A stretch of DNA of 17,151 nucleotides from JBDNFP01 sp041689775 (lineage in GTDB: Bacteria > Bacteroidota > Bacteroidia > Cytophagales > Spirosomataceae), in assembly GCA_041689775.1 (NCBI GenBank), contig JBDNFP010000241.1, positions 1-17,151 on the forward strand. Reading direction: 5' to 3'. Numbering within the stretch: position 1 is the first letter of the stretch; every line of letters begins with the position of its first letter. The notes beneath the pieces are model-generated. The model worked only from the letters and a program-made list of their open reading frames with translations, was not told where the DNA came from and did no database searches. This document shows, one piece after another, positions 1 through 7,329 of this stretch. Made by a program: the position numbers and the translations under genes.

Positions 1-140
1 CGCTGACGGCCGAAGCCCTCTATAATGTAAGTTTCGGGAAGAATCAAGCCGGAGATACTCAGTATAACTTAGAAAGTTCATCCAAGTTTCTGAGTATTCA
101 CGCCGGAGTATCCTTTACCTTTGGAAATCGTTTTAAGTAA
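1..140 (+). CDS. Outer-membrane beta-barrel protein, C-terminal end (partial)
   Basis: This is the 3' end of a gene that begins before the window. Reading from base 3, 45 codons run to a TAA at 138-140. The peptide alternates polar and hydrophobic residues and ends GVSFTFGNRFK. That pattern of beta strands with an aromatic residue near the C-terminus is typical of outer-membrane barrels recognised by the BAM machinery. The exact family (porin, OmpA-like barrel, PorT-like) cannot be told from this piece. It is followed after 34 bp by recX on the same strand, with a short GC-rich hairpin in the gap. Confidence 0.6.
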   Translation, partial: LTAEALYNVSFGKNQAGDTQYNLESSSKFLSIHAGVSFTFGNRFK

Positions 141-144
141 TCAA

Positions 145-161
145 GGGTAGGTTTCCTACCC
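145..161 (+). terminator. GC-rich hairpin between the barrel gene and recX
   Basis: A perfect 7-bp stem (GGGTAGG at 145-151, CCTACCC at 155-161) with a TTT loop lies directly after the stop codon of the upstream gene and 13 bp before the recX ATG. No U-run follows, so it may be a weak terminator or an mRNA 3'-end stabilising hairpin rather than a full intrinsic terminator. It could also reduce access to the recX start if co-transcribed. Confidence 0.4.
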
Positions 162-174
162 GGATAAACCGCCC

Positions 175-636
175 ATGGACCGCCTCATACTACAAAAAGC
201 TACCTCTTACTGCGCCTACCAGGAGCGAACGCAGGATGAGGTACGGCAGCGGCTAAAACAATGGCGCGTATGGGGTGATGAGGCCGAGGAAATTATAGCG
301 GAACTTATCTCGCTCAACTATCTCAGCGAAGAACGATTTGCCAAAACCTATGCCGGGGGTAAGTTCAGGATCAAAAAATGGGGTAAAATACGGATCAGGC
401 AAGAGCTTAGCCGCCGCGGGTTGACGGACTATACTATTCAACAAGGAATGGCAGAGATCAATGCGGAGAACTACGAAGCTACCCTCCAACAACTTCTGAC
501 CAAGAAGAACGCCGCCCTCGAACGAACCGAAACGGATGCGTTTAAGCGAAAGCAGAAGCTCGTACGCTATGCCCTAGGAAAAGGCTACGAAAGCGAGTTA
601 GTCTGGAAAATGATAGACGGCGTACTAGATGTTTAG
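175..636 (+). CDS. recX: Regulatory protein RecX
   Basis: RecX binds the RecA filament and modulates its recombinase and coprotease activity in the cytoplasm. The 153-residue length fits the family. The protein is all helical, built from RecX-type three-helix repeats. The N-terminal part reads AYQERTQDEVRQRL, the middle part carries LNYLSEERFAKTYAGGKFR (about residues 47-65) and WGKIRIRQELSRRGL, and the C-terminal part contains RKQKLVRYALGKGYE, all typical of RecX. The ATG at 175 places the first repeat at the very N-terminus, as expected. recA is not adjacent, so regulation with recA cannot be seen here. The gene ends before a strong bidirectional terminator and converges on nrdB. Confidence 0.9.
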   Translation: MDRLILQKATSYCAYQERTQDEVRQRLKQWRVWGDEAEEIIAELISLNYLSEERFAKTYAGGKFRIKKWGKIRIRQELSRRGLTDYTIQQGMAEINAENYEATLQQLLTKKNAALERTETDAFKRKQKLVRYALGKGYESELVWKMIDGVLDV

Positions 637-703
637 TTATTAGGTTATTAGCCCTTCGCTTTTTGTACTAGTACTTAGTCGAAAATACTCTTATACAAAC
701 ACA

Positions 704-732
704 AGACCTCCGGAGTTCAACTCCGGAGGTCT
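704..732. terminator. Bidirectional intrinsic terminator between recX and nrdB
   Basis: A perfect 13-bp stem (704-716 pairing with 720-732; core GACCTCCGGAG) closes a 3-nt loop. Flanking ACACAA/TTTGTGT can extend the stem with one bulge. It is T-rich on the right on the plus strand and on the left on the minus strand. It lies between the 3' ends of the convergent genes recX and nrdB, where one shared terminator is expected. Confidence 0.85.
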
Positions 733-769
733 TTGTGTATATAATCAGAATAGGTTTAGATCGACTTGA

Positions 770-1768
770 TCAGAAATCTTCGTCGAAGGAAATCTTATGT
801 CCAGAATCTTTGTCTGTCACACCCGACATCACACCGGCTTTCTGGTACTCTCCCACGCGCTTCTCAAAGAAGTTAGTTTTTCCGGGAAGAGAAATTAATT
901 CCATAAAGTCAAATGGGTTAGACGTTCCGAAGTGCTTTGGGCAACCCAAACGCTCCAACCAGAAATCGGCTACGAACTCAATGTATTGCTTCATCAACTC
1001 AGAGTTCATACCGATCAGCGACACGGGTAGCGCCTCCGAAATAAACTCCTTCTCTATCTCCACGGCATCCAGTATAATTTCCATTACACGCGCTTCGGGC
1101 AGTTTGTTCTTGATATGCTGCGTGTACAACAGACAAGCAAATTCGCAGTGCAGTCCTTCGTCGCGGGAGATCAGCTCATTGGAGAAAGACAGTCCCGGCA
1201 TCAGGCCACGCTTCTTCAACCAGAAGATAGAACAGAAAGATCCTGAGAAGAATATGCCTTCCACTGCCGCAAATGCAATGATCCGCTCGGTAAAATCTTC
1301 GCTGTTGATCCACTTTAAGGCCCAATCAGCTTTTTTCTGTACACAAGGTACAGTGTCAATAGCACGCAACAGTCGATTTTTCTCAGTTGGGTCTCTGATG
1401 TAGCTATCAATTAATAACGAGTACGTTTCTGAGTGAACGTTTTCCATGGCAATCTGGAATCCATAGAAACACTTAGCCTCGGCATACTGTACTTCGCTCA
1501 GGAAGTTAATGGCAAGGTTTTCATTCACAATTCCATCAGAAGCCGCAAAAAAGGCTAGAATATGAGAAATAAAGTGGCGCTCGTTATCGCTAAGATTAAC
1601 CCAATCTTTCATATCCTGCGAAAGATCTATCTCCTCGGCGGTCCAGAAAGACGCTTCGTGGCGCTTATACATTTGCCAGATATCCTGATGCTTGATAGGA
1701 AACAAAACAAAGCGCATTGGATCTTCGGTTAGTAAGGGCTCTGGCTGGCTAGTCAGTACTTGTGACAT
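770..1768 (-). CDS. nrdB: Ribonucleoside-diphosphate reductase, class Ia beta subunit (NrdB)
   Basis: NrdB houses the diiron-tyrosyl radical that starts reduction of ribonucleoside diphosphates by NrdA in the cytoplasm. Seen in the sequence, counting from the ATG at 1768 (332 aa): the first iron ligand in FWTAEEIDL (D48), then MENVHSETY with E109, H112 and radical tyrosine Y116, then AAVEGIFF and SRDEGLHCEF supplying the remaining ligands. The C-terminal tail SFDEDF resembles the NrdA-docking tail. The sequence is close to the eukaryotic-like R2 type common in Bacteroidota. I chose ATG 1768 because the longer reading frame would start with TTG at 1804 and adds 12 low-complexity Lys/His-rich residues. 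nrdA is not adjacent in this window. A TAnnTTTG promoter lies upstream. Confidence 0.96.
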   Translation of the reverse strand: MSQVLTSQPEPLLTEDPMRFVLFPIKHQDIWQMYKRHEASFWTAEEIDLSQDMKDWVNLSDNERHFISHILAFFAASDGIVNENLAINFLSEVQYAEAKCFYGFQIAMENVHSETYSLLIDSYIRDPTEKNRLLRAIDTVPCVQKKADWALKWINSEDFTERIIAFAAVEGIFFSGSFCSIFWLKKRGLMPGLSFSNELISRDEGLHCEFACLLYTQHIKNKLPEARVMEIILDAVEIEKEFISEALPVSLIGMNSELMKQYIEFVADFWLERLGCPKHFGTSNPFDFMELISLPGKTNFFEKRVGEYQKAGVMSGVTDKDSGHKISFDEDF

Positions 1769-1853
1769 ATTTTTCTTTTCTATTTTTTGATGGTGATCAT
1801 TCAACGTATTAACCCTTTGCTAAACAAAATTGTTAGGGTAAAAAGGTAATGAA

Positions 1854-1884
1854 CAAAGCTACACCGATATGCCGTTAATTTCAA
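1854..1884 (-). promoter_or_regulatory. Candidate Bacteroidota promoter of nrdB
   Basis: On the minus strand, TTG (1884-1882) is followed after 20 nt by TAGCTTTG (1861-1854). This fits the Bacteroidota sigma-A pattern TTG-N17-23-TAnnTTTG. Transcription would start near 1848, leaving an 80-nt leader before the nrdB ATG at 1768. Confidence 0.6.
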
Positions 1885-1902
1885 GGCAGAGGGTATCGTT
1901 GT

Positions 1903-1925
1903 TTAGACTTGTTCTAAAAGTCTAA
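1903..1925. promoter_or_regulatory. Inverted repeat upstream of nrdB, possible operator
   Basis: Perfect 8-bp arms TTAGACTT (1903-1910) and AAGTCTAA (1918-1925) are separated by 7 bp. The repeat sits about 20 bp upstream of the candidate -33 element of nrdB, in the otherwise gene-free, AT-rich interval 1769-2192 between divergent genes. It does not match the NrdR box as I know it. It could bind another regulator or be chance in AT-rich DNA. I see no other structure in this interval. Confidence 0.3.
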
Positions 1926-2192
1926 TGAAAATAATATTAATTATCTGATTTTCAATTATTTATTAATACATAAACTTTTGAAAGTGAAAATTAACATCTC
2001 CGTATCCCGACCCTACCTCCGGCATCTTACCCCGTCTATATTTACTACAAAAATCATAGGTATGGCCTACCAAAACCACCCTTACACCGGACTTTCCAGT
2101 ATGACGTCCTCGGGTAATCCGGCTGAATGACTATTTTTACACCCGGAGGGGAAAGTATCCCTACCTCATGCCTGCTAAATGATCCTGATCCC

Positions 2193-3065
2193 ATGAAAAT
2201 TGTCGGATTTACCATCATTAAAGATGCCCTGCTCAATGACTACCCGATTGTAGAGGCCATTTGTTCCATACTTCCCGTGGTAGACGAAATGCTCGTGAGT
2301 GTAGGACAAAGCAAGGACGACACCCTGGATTTGATTCGTAGCATTGGGTCGGACAAGATCAGGATTGTAGAATCGGTCTGGGATATGTCGCTGCGCGAAG
2401 GCGGTAAGGTACTCGCCGTAGAAACCGATAAAGCCTACCGGCAGCTACCCACGGATGCCGATTGGGTTTTCTACATTCAGGGCGATGAGGTGCTACACGA
2501 AAAGTACCACCCGATCATCCGCCAAGCCTGTGAACAGCACGCCGATAACACCGCCGTGGAAGGTCTTTTGTTTGACTACCTGCATTTCTATGGTACGTAC
2601 AACTACGTGGGCGACAGCCGCACGTGGTACCGCCACGAGGTACGTATTATCCGAAACGACCCCAGTATCTCGGCATTCCGCGATGCGCAGGGATTTCGGA
2701 AGGACATACAAAAACTTAACGTCAAGCATAGCGGGGCGGCCATTTACCATTACGGGTGGGTGAAAAGTCCGGTGCAGATGAAGCAAAAAATGAAGAACGT
2801 GGGGCGATTCTGGAAAGATGATAGTGAATGGCAGCATCTCCTCCAAAGTGAAGATTTTTTTGACTTTACCCAGTTCGACTCGCTTACCCGCTTTACGGAT
2901 ACCCACCCCGCCGTCATGCACGAGCGCATTGCCCGGCAAGACTGGAACGTAGAGATGGATCTCAGCAAGAAGAAGTTTGACCTGAAAGATGGACTACTGT
3001 ACTGGTTTGAGAAAAAAACCGGGAAACGTTTGTTCGAATTTCGAAACTTCCGTTTGCTTCGCTAG
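2193..3065 (+). CDS. Glycosyltransferase, GT2-like (GT-A fold)
   Basis: Probable nucleotide-sugar-dependent glycosyltransferase of 290 residues. It starts MKIVGFTIIKDALLNDYP, the first beta strand and helix of a GT-A fold. It continues with DEMLVSVGQSKDDTLDLI (about residues 31-48, nucleotide-binding half) and DWVFYIQGDEVLHE (90-103), where GDE takes the place of the metal-binding DxD. The second half has many aromatic residues (HFYGTYNYVGDSRTWYRHE), typical of an acceptor-side domain. No membrane segments are visible. I prefer the ATG at 2193 to the one at 2127, because the extra 22 residues are unstructured and precede the family's first strand. It lies alone between nrdB (divergent) and the GNAT pseudogene (convergent), so its acceptor is unknown. 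Confidence 0.8.
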   Translation: MKIVGFTIIKDALLNDYPIVEAICSILPVVDEMLVSVGQSKDDTLDLIRSIGSDKIRIVESVWDMSLREGGKVLAVETDKAYRQLPTDADWVFYIQGDEVLHEKYHPIIRQACEQHADNTAVEGLLFDYLHFYGTYNYVGDSRTWYRHEVRIIRNDPSISAFRDAQGFRKDIQKLNVKHSGAAIYHYGWVKSPVQMKQKMKNVGRFWKDDSEWQHLLQSEDFFDFTQFDSLTRFTDTHPAVMHERIARQDWNVEMDLSKKKFDLKDGLLYWFEKKTGKRLFEFRNFRLLR

Positions 3066-3082
3066 GGTAGCACTATACCCGT

Positions 3083-3633
3083 TCAGTATTCCCAAACTAC
3101 CACATTCCAGTCATCCAATTGGTCCTTGTGCTGGTGAACAGTACGGAACCCTACTCGCTCGTGCGCCCGCTGCGAACGGGTATTATTAGTAGAAATTTCC
3201 GTAATTAATACATCAAAGATTGGGCTATATATCTCGCGATGCATCTGGTACAAGCCATCAAATATCCCTCGTCCCCGGTGAGATTCGGCCACGCATACCT
3301 GTCCCATCACGTAGAAGTTGCTATCCAAAAGAGCTTTATCGCCCCAAGGTATGCGGGCGAAGAGTTCAAACATGGGCTTCAAATCTGCAATGAACTCTCC
3401 CAGCGAAGGTACCATCGCCAAGGCGTAGCCCACTACTGCATCTCCATCTTTGGCTATGATCTGCGGAGTAGTCCCGTGCAGCAAGTTTATTTCCTCCCAG
3501 CTATGGCAGACCGTCACAAAGCCCTACGACTTTTTTATGTCCTCAGAAACATTTTTTTTAGATTAATGGTCTGCAATGTCAAAATTTGACGGAGGTCTTC
3601 TTCCGTTCGGGCAGAGGTGAAATGTAAAGGCAT
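3083..3633 (-). pseudogene. GNAT N-acetyltransferase, broken by frameshift and in-frame stop
   Basis: The longest open part (3517-3083, from a GTG) encodes about 144 residues ending DDWNVVVWEY. It includes the acetyl-CoA motif VAESHRGRGIFDGLY and RSQRAHERVGFRTV, clear GNAT signatures. The N-terminal strand and helix are missing from it but lie just upstream on the same strand: ATG at 3633 begins MPLHFTSARTEEDLRQIL. This joins the downstream frame only if one base is added in the 8-A run (plus strand T-run 3552-3559). After that correction a TAG remains at 3526-3524, in a stretch reading NVSEDIKKS-stop-GFVTV. Two independent lesions mean a pseudogene. The repaired protein would have about 183 residues, the usual GNAT size. 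A short active form from GTG 3517 would lack the N-terminal part of the fold and is unlikely to work. Confidence 0.8.
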
Positions 3634-3754
3634 GATTAAAGTACTACCGGCGAATCGTTATTAGCTTTTGATTGTACTGGTAAAGAAAATATTGGTTCTG
3701 TTGTATCACATAGTTAAGAACGCCATGGCTAATTGCCAACCGCCGAATGTCCTT

Positions 3755-4702
3755 CTAAATCCATCGTTTCTTCCGGAAATACCACAGCACTATCAACGAT
3801 GAAAGGATCATGAGTATCAACGAGGCCCAGAACCCCCACGACCAGCCCGAGGTGGGAAGCGATACGAAGTTCATCCCGAAAATACCCGCAATAAGCGTCG
3901 GTGGCATGAAGATGATCGTCACGACGGTAAAGATTTTAATCACCTGGCTTTGTTCGAGGTTAATCAAACCCATGAATGTATTCTGCAAATATTCGAGCCG
4001 TTCAAAATTAAAAGTAGTGTATTCCAATAGTGAGCTGATATCTTTCAAGATAATACGCAGGTGCTCTTTGCGGTCTTCTGGGAAGTATTGACTCCGCAGA
4101 ATACCCGACAGTACCCGCTGCTTGTCAATGGATGTTTCGCGTAGCATCATCGTAATTTCCTGCAAGGAGCTAATCCGGATGAGTACTTCCTGACGCGCTT
4201 TCTGCTCACGAATCAGCTCTTTACTGATCGAAGAAATATCCCGCGAAATCGCCTCTAAGGAGTCTGCATCAGCCTCAATACGGGTTTCGAGTAGCATCAA
4301 CATGAAGTCCACACCCGTCTGAAATGTACCAGGACTTACCTTCATTTTCTTGACTGTATCGGCGAAGGTTTTGGAGTCACCTCGGCGGTAGGTAAACAGG
4401 ACATCTCCCCGCAAAATAAACGATACGGGATAGGTCTGATACCCGTTGGAGTTAATTTGCAGGAAGTTGGAGTTGGCATTAATGGTATCGTTCTGTTCAA
4501 AAAAACGGGCACTACTCTCGATCTCCACAATCTCTTGTGGGGTCTGAAAATCAATATCGCATTTGGTTTCTACCCACTCCTCCTCCTCCTTTGAAGGTGA
4601 TTGCAGGTCAATCCACAAGGGTGTTTTTATCCGCCCAAGCTCGCGCACATCAGTCTCCCGCCGGATCTGACGGCCATCTTCTTTGTAATAGATACGTACC
4701 AT
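3755..4702 (-). CDS. corA: Magnesium/cobalt transport protein CorA
   Basis: Homopentameric inner-membrane Mg2+/Co2+ channel, 315 residues from ATG 4702. The N-terminal cytoplasmic alpha/beta domain is followed by a long charged helix (about residues 140-255, ISSISKELIREQKARQEV and following) that forms the funnel. The first membrane helix ends in FGMNF (GMN at 276-278), the selectivity-loop signature. A short periplasmic loop, a second helix (about 290-308) and a basic tail YFRKKRWI complete the CorA topology. The alternative TTG start at 4711 adds only three residues and is disfavoured. A TATCTTTG element lies only 6 bp upstream of the ATG, suggesting a leaderless or nearly leaderless mRNA. 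The first ~90 codons and the upstream 115 bp are duplicated at 12928-13327. Confidence 0.95.
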   Translation of the reverse strand: MVRIYYKEDGRQIRRETDVRELGRIKTPLWIDLQSPSKEEEEWVETKCDIDFQTPQEIVEIESSARFFEQNDTINANSNFLQINSNGYQTYPVSFILRGDVLFTYRRGDSKTFADTVKKMKVSPGTFQTGVDFMLMLLETRIEADADSLEAISRDISSISKELIREQKARQEVLIRISSLQEITMMLRETSIDKQRVLSGILRSQYFPEDRKEHLRIILKDISSLLEYTTFNFERLEYLQNTFMGLINLEQSQVIKIFTVVTIIFMPPTLIAGIFGMNFVSLPTSGWSWGFWASLILMILSSLIVLWYFRKKRWI

Positions 4703-4817
4703 AGCTTTCAAAGATAAGGAGAAACTTTACTTCAAGGTAAAAATGAACCAGGTTACGCGCAGCAAGGCCTCGGCCTGCATAATTTCAACCATCAGTACCA
4801 GACCAATCGGCATTTGA
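4437..4817 (+). repeat. Diverged direct repeat, left copy (corA 5' region)
   Basis: This segment aligns along its whole length with 12928-13327 in the same orientation. It covers the first ~90 codons of corA and about 115 bp upstream of its start. Near-identical runs include the upstream stretch beginning CTTCAAGGTAAAAATGAACC. The length difference (381 versus 400 bp) is accounted for by one 6-bp deletion, a 3-bp insertion, a 24-bp microsatellite gain and two single-base gaps in the right copy. Homology stops at CATTTGA on the right and at TGATACCC on the left. Confidence 0.9.
4709..4735 (-). promoter_or_regulatory. Candidate promoter of corA (leaderless)
   Basis: On the minus strand TTG (4735-4733) is followed after 16 nt by TATCTTTG (4716-4709), matching TAnnTTTG. 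The spacing is slightly short. Transcription would begin at or within a few bases of the corA ATG. The duplicated copy near 13220 has CATCTTTG instead, so its first consensus base is lost. Confidence 0.4.
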
Positions 4818-4911
4818 CGATGCAAGTGCGCGTGCTACCTATGGCCTGGGATTTTCCTGGGCATCCAAAACGACGGTTTTTTCGGGCAAAGACAAGGTTA
4901 GCCATCCATGA
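4813..4911 (+). pseudogene. Remnant of the 3' part of a SAM methyltransferase gene
   Basis: In the frame starting at TTT 4813 the DNA reads FDDASARATYGLGFSWA and on to SGKD, then a stop at 4909-4911. It matches residues 207-233 of the intact methyltransferase encoded at 13510-14298 (FDDASGRAAYGLGFPWA to SGKD): 19 of 27 residues are identical by eye. The rest of the gene is absent on both sides. The join to the corA-upstream repeat falls on the hexamer ATTTGA (4812-4817), which is also present at 13322-13327 and 14127-14132, as expected for a deletion by microhomology of about 805 bp. Confidence 0.75.
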
Positions 4912-4925
4912 TCCTAACTAACCCG

Positions 4926-4958
4926 TTTGAAGGCACCTTGTCGAAACGTCTAAATTTG
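4926..4958 (+). promoter_or_regulatory. Candidate promoter of the wzm-wzt operon
   Basis: TTTG (4926-4929) is followed after 21 nt by TAAATTTG (4951-4958), a good match to TTG-N17-23-TAnnTTTG. It would give a leader of about 200 nt before wzm. The interval 4912-5161 holds no gene that I can recognise. Confidence 0.45.
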
Positions 4959-5110
4959 TCAGTACGTAGTTGTATCTATCTACAAGTGGCGTATATTAGC
5001 GATGCCTCAACTACATCGGGCTTTTGGAAAAAAATAAGAATTGTGACTTGTTAAGCCTGTAAAAGCAGCAAAGGTCTGAGCGGTCCCAACATAAGTTAGA
5101 TTAAATAAAA

Positions 5111-5125
5111 AATCTCGAAGAGATT
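5111..5125. terminator. Short hairpin in the wzm leader
   Basis: A 6-bp stem AATCTC/GAGATT with a 3-nt loop lies 36 bp before the wzm ATG. On the minus strand it is followed by a T-run (TTTTTATTTAA), so it looks like an intrinsic terminator for minus-strand transcripts. On the plus strand it could be a leader hairpin of the wzm mRNA. No minus-strand gene to its right explains it. Confidence 0.3.
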
Positions 5126-5161
5126 CGTGTAGAAACTCTTACGATTGTTACTAGCAATTTA

Positions 5162-6022
5162 ATGCGTCAACCCATACATATCGAACACTGGGACCTGGAA
5201 ATTGAGCCGGATTCGGGCCTTTTTGATATTAACTGGCGTGAACTCTGGCACTACCGCGACTTGATCGCCCTCTTTGTACGGCGTGACATCGTATCTACCT
5301 ACAAACAGACCATCTTGGGTCCGATCTGGTTTTTTGTCCAACCCATCCTGACTACCCTTACCTATGTCGTCATATTTGGCAACGTAGCCGGCATTTCCAC
5401 CGGTGGGATGCCAAAAATCCTTTTCTATCTGGCGGGTATTACGCTCTGGAATTACTTTCAGGAGTGCCTCATGAAGACTTCGGATACTTTTATTCTGAAT
5501 CAAAACCTCTTTGGAAAGGTGTACTTCCCCCGCTTGGCCGTACCCATTTCCATTGTTGTGTCCAACCTGTTCAAGTTCTTTATCCAGCTGTCGCTCTTTC
5601 TAGTGGTGTGGATTTACTATCTGGCCCAGTCCAAGAGTCCGATACAGCCCAATGGTACCCTGGCACTTTTTCCGCTGTACCTGCTACTGATGTCGGGCCT
5701 AGGATTCAGTTTCGGGGTACTCATTTCGTCCTTGACTACCAAATACCGCGACCTGCGCTTTCTGATTCAGTTTGGGGTGCAGTTGCTCATGTATGGTACC
5801 CCCATTGTCTATCCCCTCGAAATCGTGCCGGACAAGTATAAGCTTTTGTTGCTGGCCAATCCGATCACAAGTGTAGTAGAAGCTTTCAAATATTCATTTT
5901 TAGGGCAGGGATACTTTTCCTGGGCCGGGCTCGCGTATAGCTCTTGTTTTATGTCCGTGTGTTTGCTGTTGAGTATTGTGGTGTTCAACCGCGTGGAAAA
6001 AACCTTTATGGATACGGTCTAA
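5162..6022 (+). CDS. wzm: ABC-2 type polysaccharide export permease (Wzm)
   Basis: Membrane subunit of an ABC exporter that moves lipid-linked polysaccharide across the inner membrane. The protein has 286 residues. An N-terminal amphipathic cytoplasmic stretch (WRELWHYRDLIALFVRRDI, about 25-43) precedes six hydrophobic segments at roughly 54-74, 86-103, 127-153, 170-190, 203-220 and 252-275. RRDIVSTYKQTILGPIW (40-56) is the typical sequence before the first helix of Wzm/TagG-type permeases, and YGTPIVYPLE (211-220) is a conserved late motif. The gene is followed after 4 bp by the ATPase gene, so the two are surely co-transcribed. It opens the plus-strand polysaccharide cluster. Confidence 0.92.
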   Translation: MRQPIHIEHWDLEIEPDSGLFDINWRELWHYRDLIALFVRRDIVSTYKQTILGPIWFFVQPILTTLTYVVIFGNVAGISTGGMPKILFYLAGITLWNYFQECLMKTSDTFILNQNLFGKVYFPRLAVPISIVVSNLFKFFIQLSLFLVVWIYYLAQSKSPIQPNGTLALFPLYLLLMSGLGFSFGVLISSLTTKYRDLRFLIQFGVQLLMYGTPIVYPLEIVPDKYKLLLLANPITSVVEAFKYSFLGQGYFSWAGLAYSSCFMSVCLLLSIVVFNRVEKTFMDTV

Positions 6023-6026
6023 AACT

Positions 6027-7301
6027 ATGTCAGATACAGTCATCCGGGTAGAAAACCTTTCCAAATTGTACGAGCTCGGCGAAATTTCGACCGGCACTCT
6101 CAGCCGTGACCTCCACCGTTGGTGGGCGGGTGTGCGGGGCAAGGACGATCCCTACCGAAAGATAGGACAGGCCAACGACCGAAGTACCAAAGGCACGAGT
6201 GATTTTGTGTGGGCCTTGCAGGATATAAACTTCGAGGTAAAGCAGGGTGAGATTCTGGGCATCATTGGCCGCAATGGGGCGGGCAAATCCACCCTGCTTA
6301 AAATCCTCTCACGCGTGACCAAGCCTACCACCGGGCGCATCCGGGTCAAGGGCCGGATGGCCTCGCTGCTGGAAGTAGGTACAGGCTTTCATCCTGAGCT
6401 GACCGGCCGGGAGAACATTTTTCTGAACGGGGCTATCATGGGCATGCGCAAAAGCGAAATCCAATCGAAACTCGACGAAATCGTAGACTTTGCCGGCGTG
6501 GAACGTTACCTCGACACCCCCGTGAAGCGCTACTCTTCGGGCATGTACGTGCGCCTGGCCTTTGCCGTGGCTGCCCACCTCGAACCCGAAATTTTGGTCG
6601 TGGATGAGGTATTGGCGGTAGGAGACGCTGAATTTCAGAAGAAATGCCTCGGCAAGATGAAGGATGTGAGTGAGAAGGATGGACGGACAGTGCTGTTTGT
6701 GAGTCATAATATGGAGGCAGTCCAAAACCTGTGTACCCGGGGCATACTGCTACGCCAAGGTAGTATATATGCCAGTGGAGGACTAAATACGGTACTAGAC
6801 AAGTACCTCTCTGTCAGTAACTATTCAGATGCGCGTTTCAACTTTGAGCCACCTACCAACAGTCATGAATTACCCGGCTTTACGTATCAGTTGACCGTTG
6901 AAGATCTGACCGGAAGTCTACTGCCTGAGGCACCTGTTTGGGACAGTTGGCAAATACGGATTAAATTTAGGTTAAATGAGCTCGTTAATCATTTCGTGGT
7001 AGGGCTGGGGCTTCGAACCCAACTAGGAATGCCGTTACAAACATCCTGGACAATCCCTGCTAACTTACCCGCCGGCGAGTACGAAGCCGTTTTTAAAAAT
7101 CCGGATATCGCCTATGCACCGGGGCAATACTATTTAGATGTGGGGCTTTCCTCTTATTTACGTACATTTCATTACTGTAATCAGGCGGCCTATATCCAAG
7201 TATCTGAGGTACCAAACCCCCAAAATGCCAATAAGATAGTGAATACAAAGAGTGGCATTATTATGAACCAGTTAAGCAGTTCGCTGAATCGAATAGAGTA
7301 A
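6027..7301 (+). CDS. wzt: Polysaccharide ABC exporter ATPase with C-terminal glycan-binding-type domain (Wzt)
   Basis: Cytoplasmic ATPase partner of Wzm, 424 residues from ATG 6027. I rejected the longer frame from 5976, which overlaps wzm. The nucleotide-binding domain shows Walker A GRNGAGKST (81-89), signature YSSGM (169-173), Walker B ILVVDE (189-194) and the switch histidine in VSHN (H227). LEVGTGFHPELTGRENI (115-131) is typical of Wzt/TagH ATPases. After residue ~260 comes a beta-rich domain of about 130 residues (FTYQLTVEDLTG to AAYIQVSEVP), matching the Wzt C-terminal immunoglobulin-like domain. In known Wzt proteins this domain binds the modified end of the O-chain and selects which glycan is exported. 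DNA encoding this part is visibly more AT-rich than the ATPase part, as expected if the specificity domain evolves or is exchanged with the glycan. Confidence 0.93.
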   Translation: MSDTVIRVENLSKLYELGEISTGTLSRDLHRWWAGVRGKDDPYRKIGQANDRSTKGTSDFVWALQDINFEVKQGEILGIIGRNGAGKSTLLKILSRVTKPTTGRIRVKGRMASLLEVGTGFHPELTGRENIFLNGAIMGMRKSEIQSKLDEIVDFAGVERYLDTPVKRYSSGMYVRLAFAVAAHLEPEILVVDEVLAVGDAEFQKKCLGKMKDVSEKDGRTVLFVSHNMEAVQNLCTRGILLRQGSIYASGGLNTVLDKYLSVSNYSDARFNFEPPTNSHELPGFTYQLTVEDLTGSLLPEAPVWDSWQIRIKFRLNELVNHFVVGLGLRTQLGMPLQTSWTIPANLPAGEYEAVFKNPDIAYAPGQYYLDVGLSSYLRTFHYCNQAAYIQVSEVPNPQNANKIVNTKSGIIMNQLSSSLNRIE

Positions 7302-7329
7302 TTAGCCTAACGAACTACAACGTACTCAG

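Noticed and set aside
735..1403. Long plus-strand reading frame of 222 codons
   Set aside because: It lies fully inside nrdB on the opposite strand, has Ser/Ile/Cys-rich composition without any motif, and nrdB is unmistakable.
2493..2939. Minus-strand reading frame of 148 codons
   Set aside because: It is antisense to the GT2-like gene, with no recognisable domain and no plausible start context.
3065..3079. Hairpin GGGTA/TACCC between the GT2-like gene and the GNAT pseudogene
   Set aside because: A 5-bp stem without a U-run. Not enough for a terminator call, although a terminator is expected between convergent genes.
4751..4817. Small frame MNQVTRSKAS present in both repeat copies
   Set aside because: It is open in both copies, but only about 24 codons long and inside an almost identical repeat, so conservation says nothing about coding.
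6309..6725. Minus-strand reading frame opposite wzt
   Set aside because: It is a shadow of the conserved ATPase domain and the peptide has no family features.
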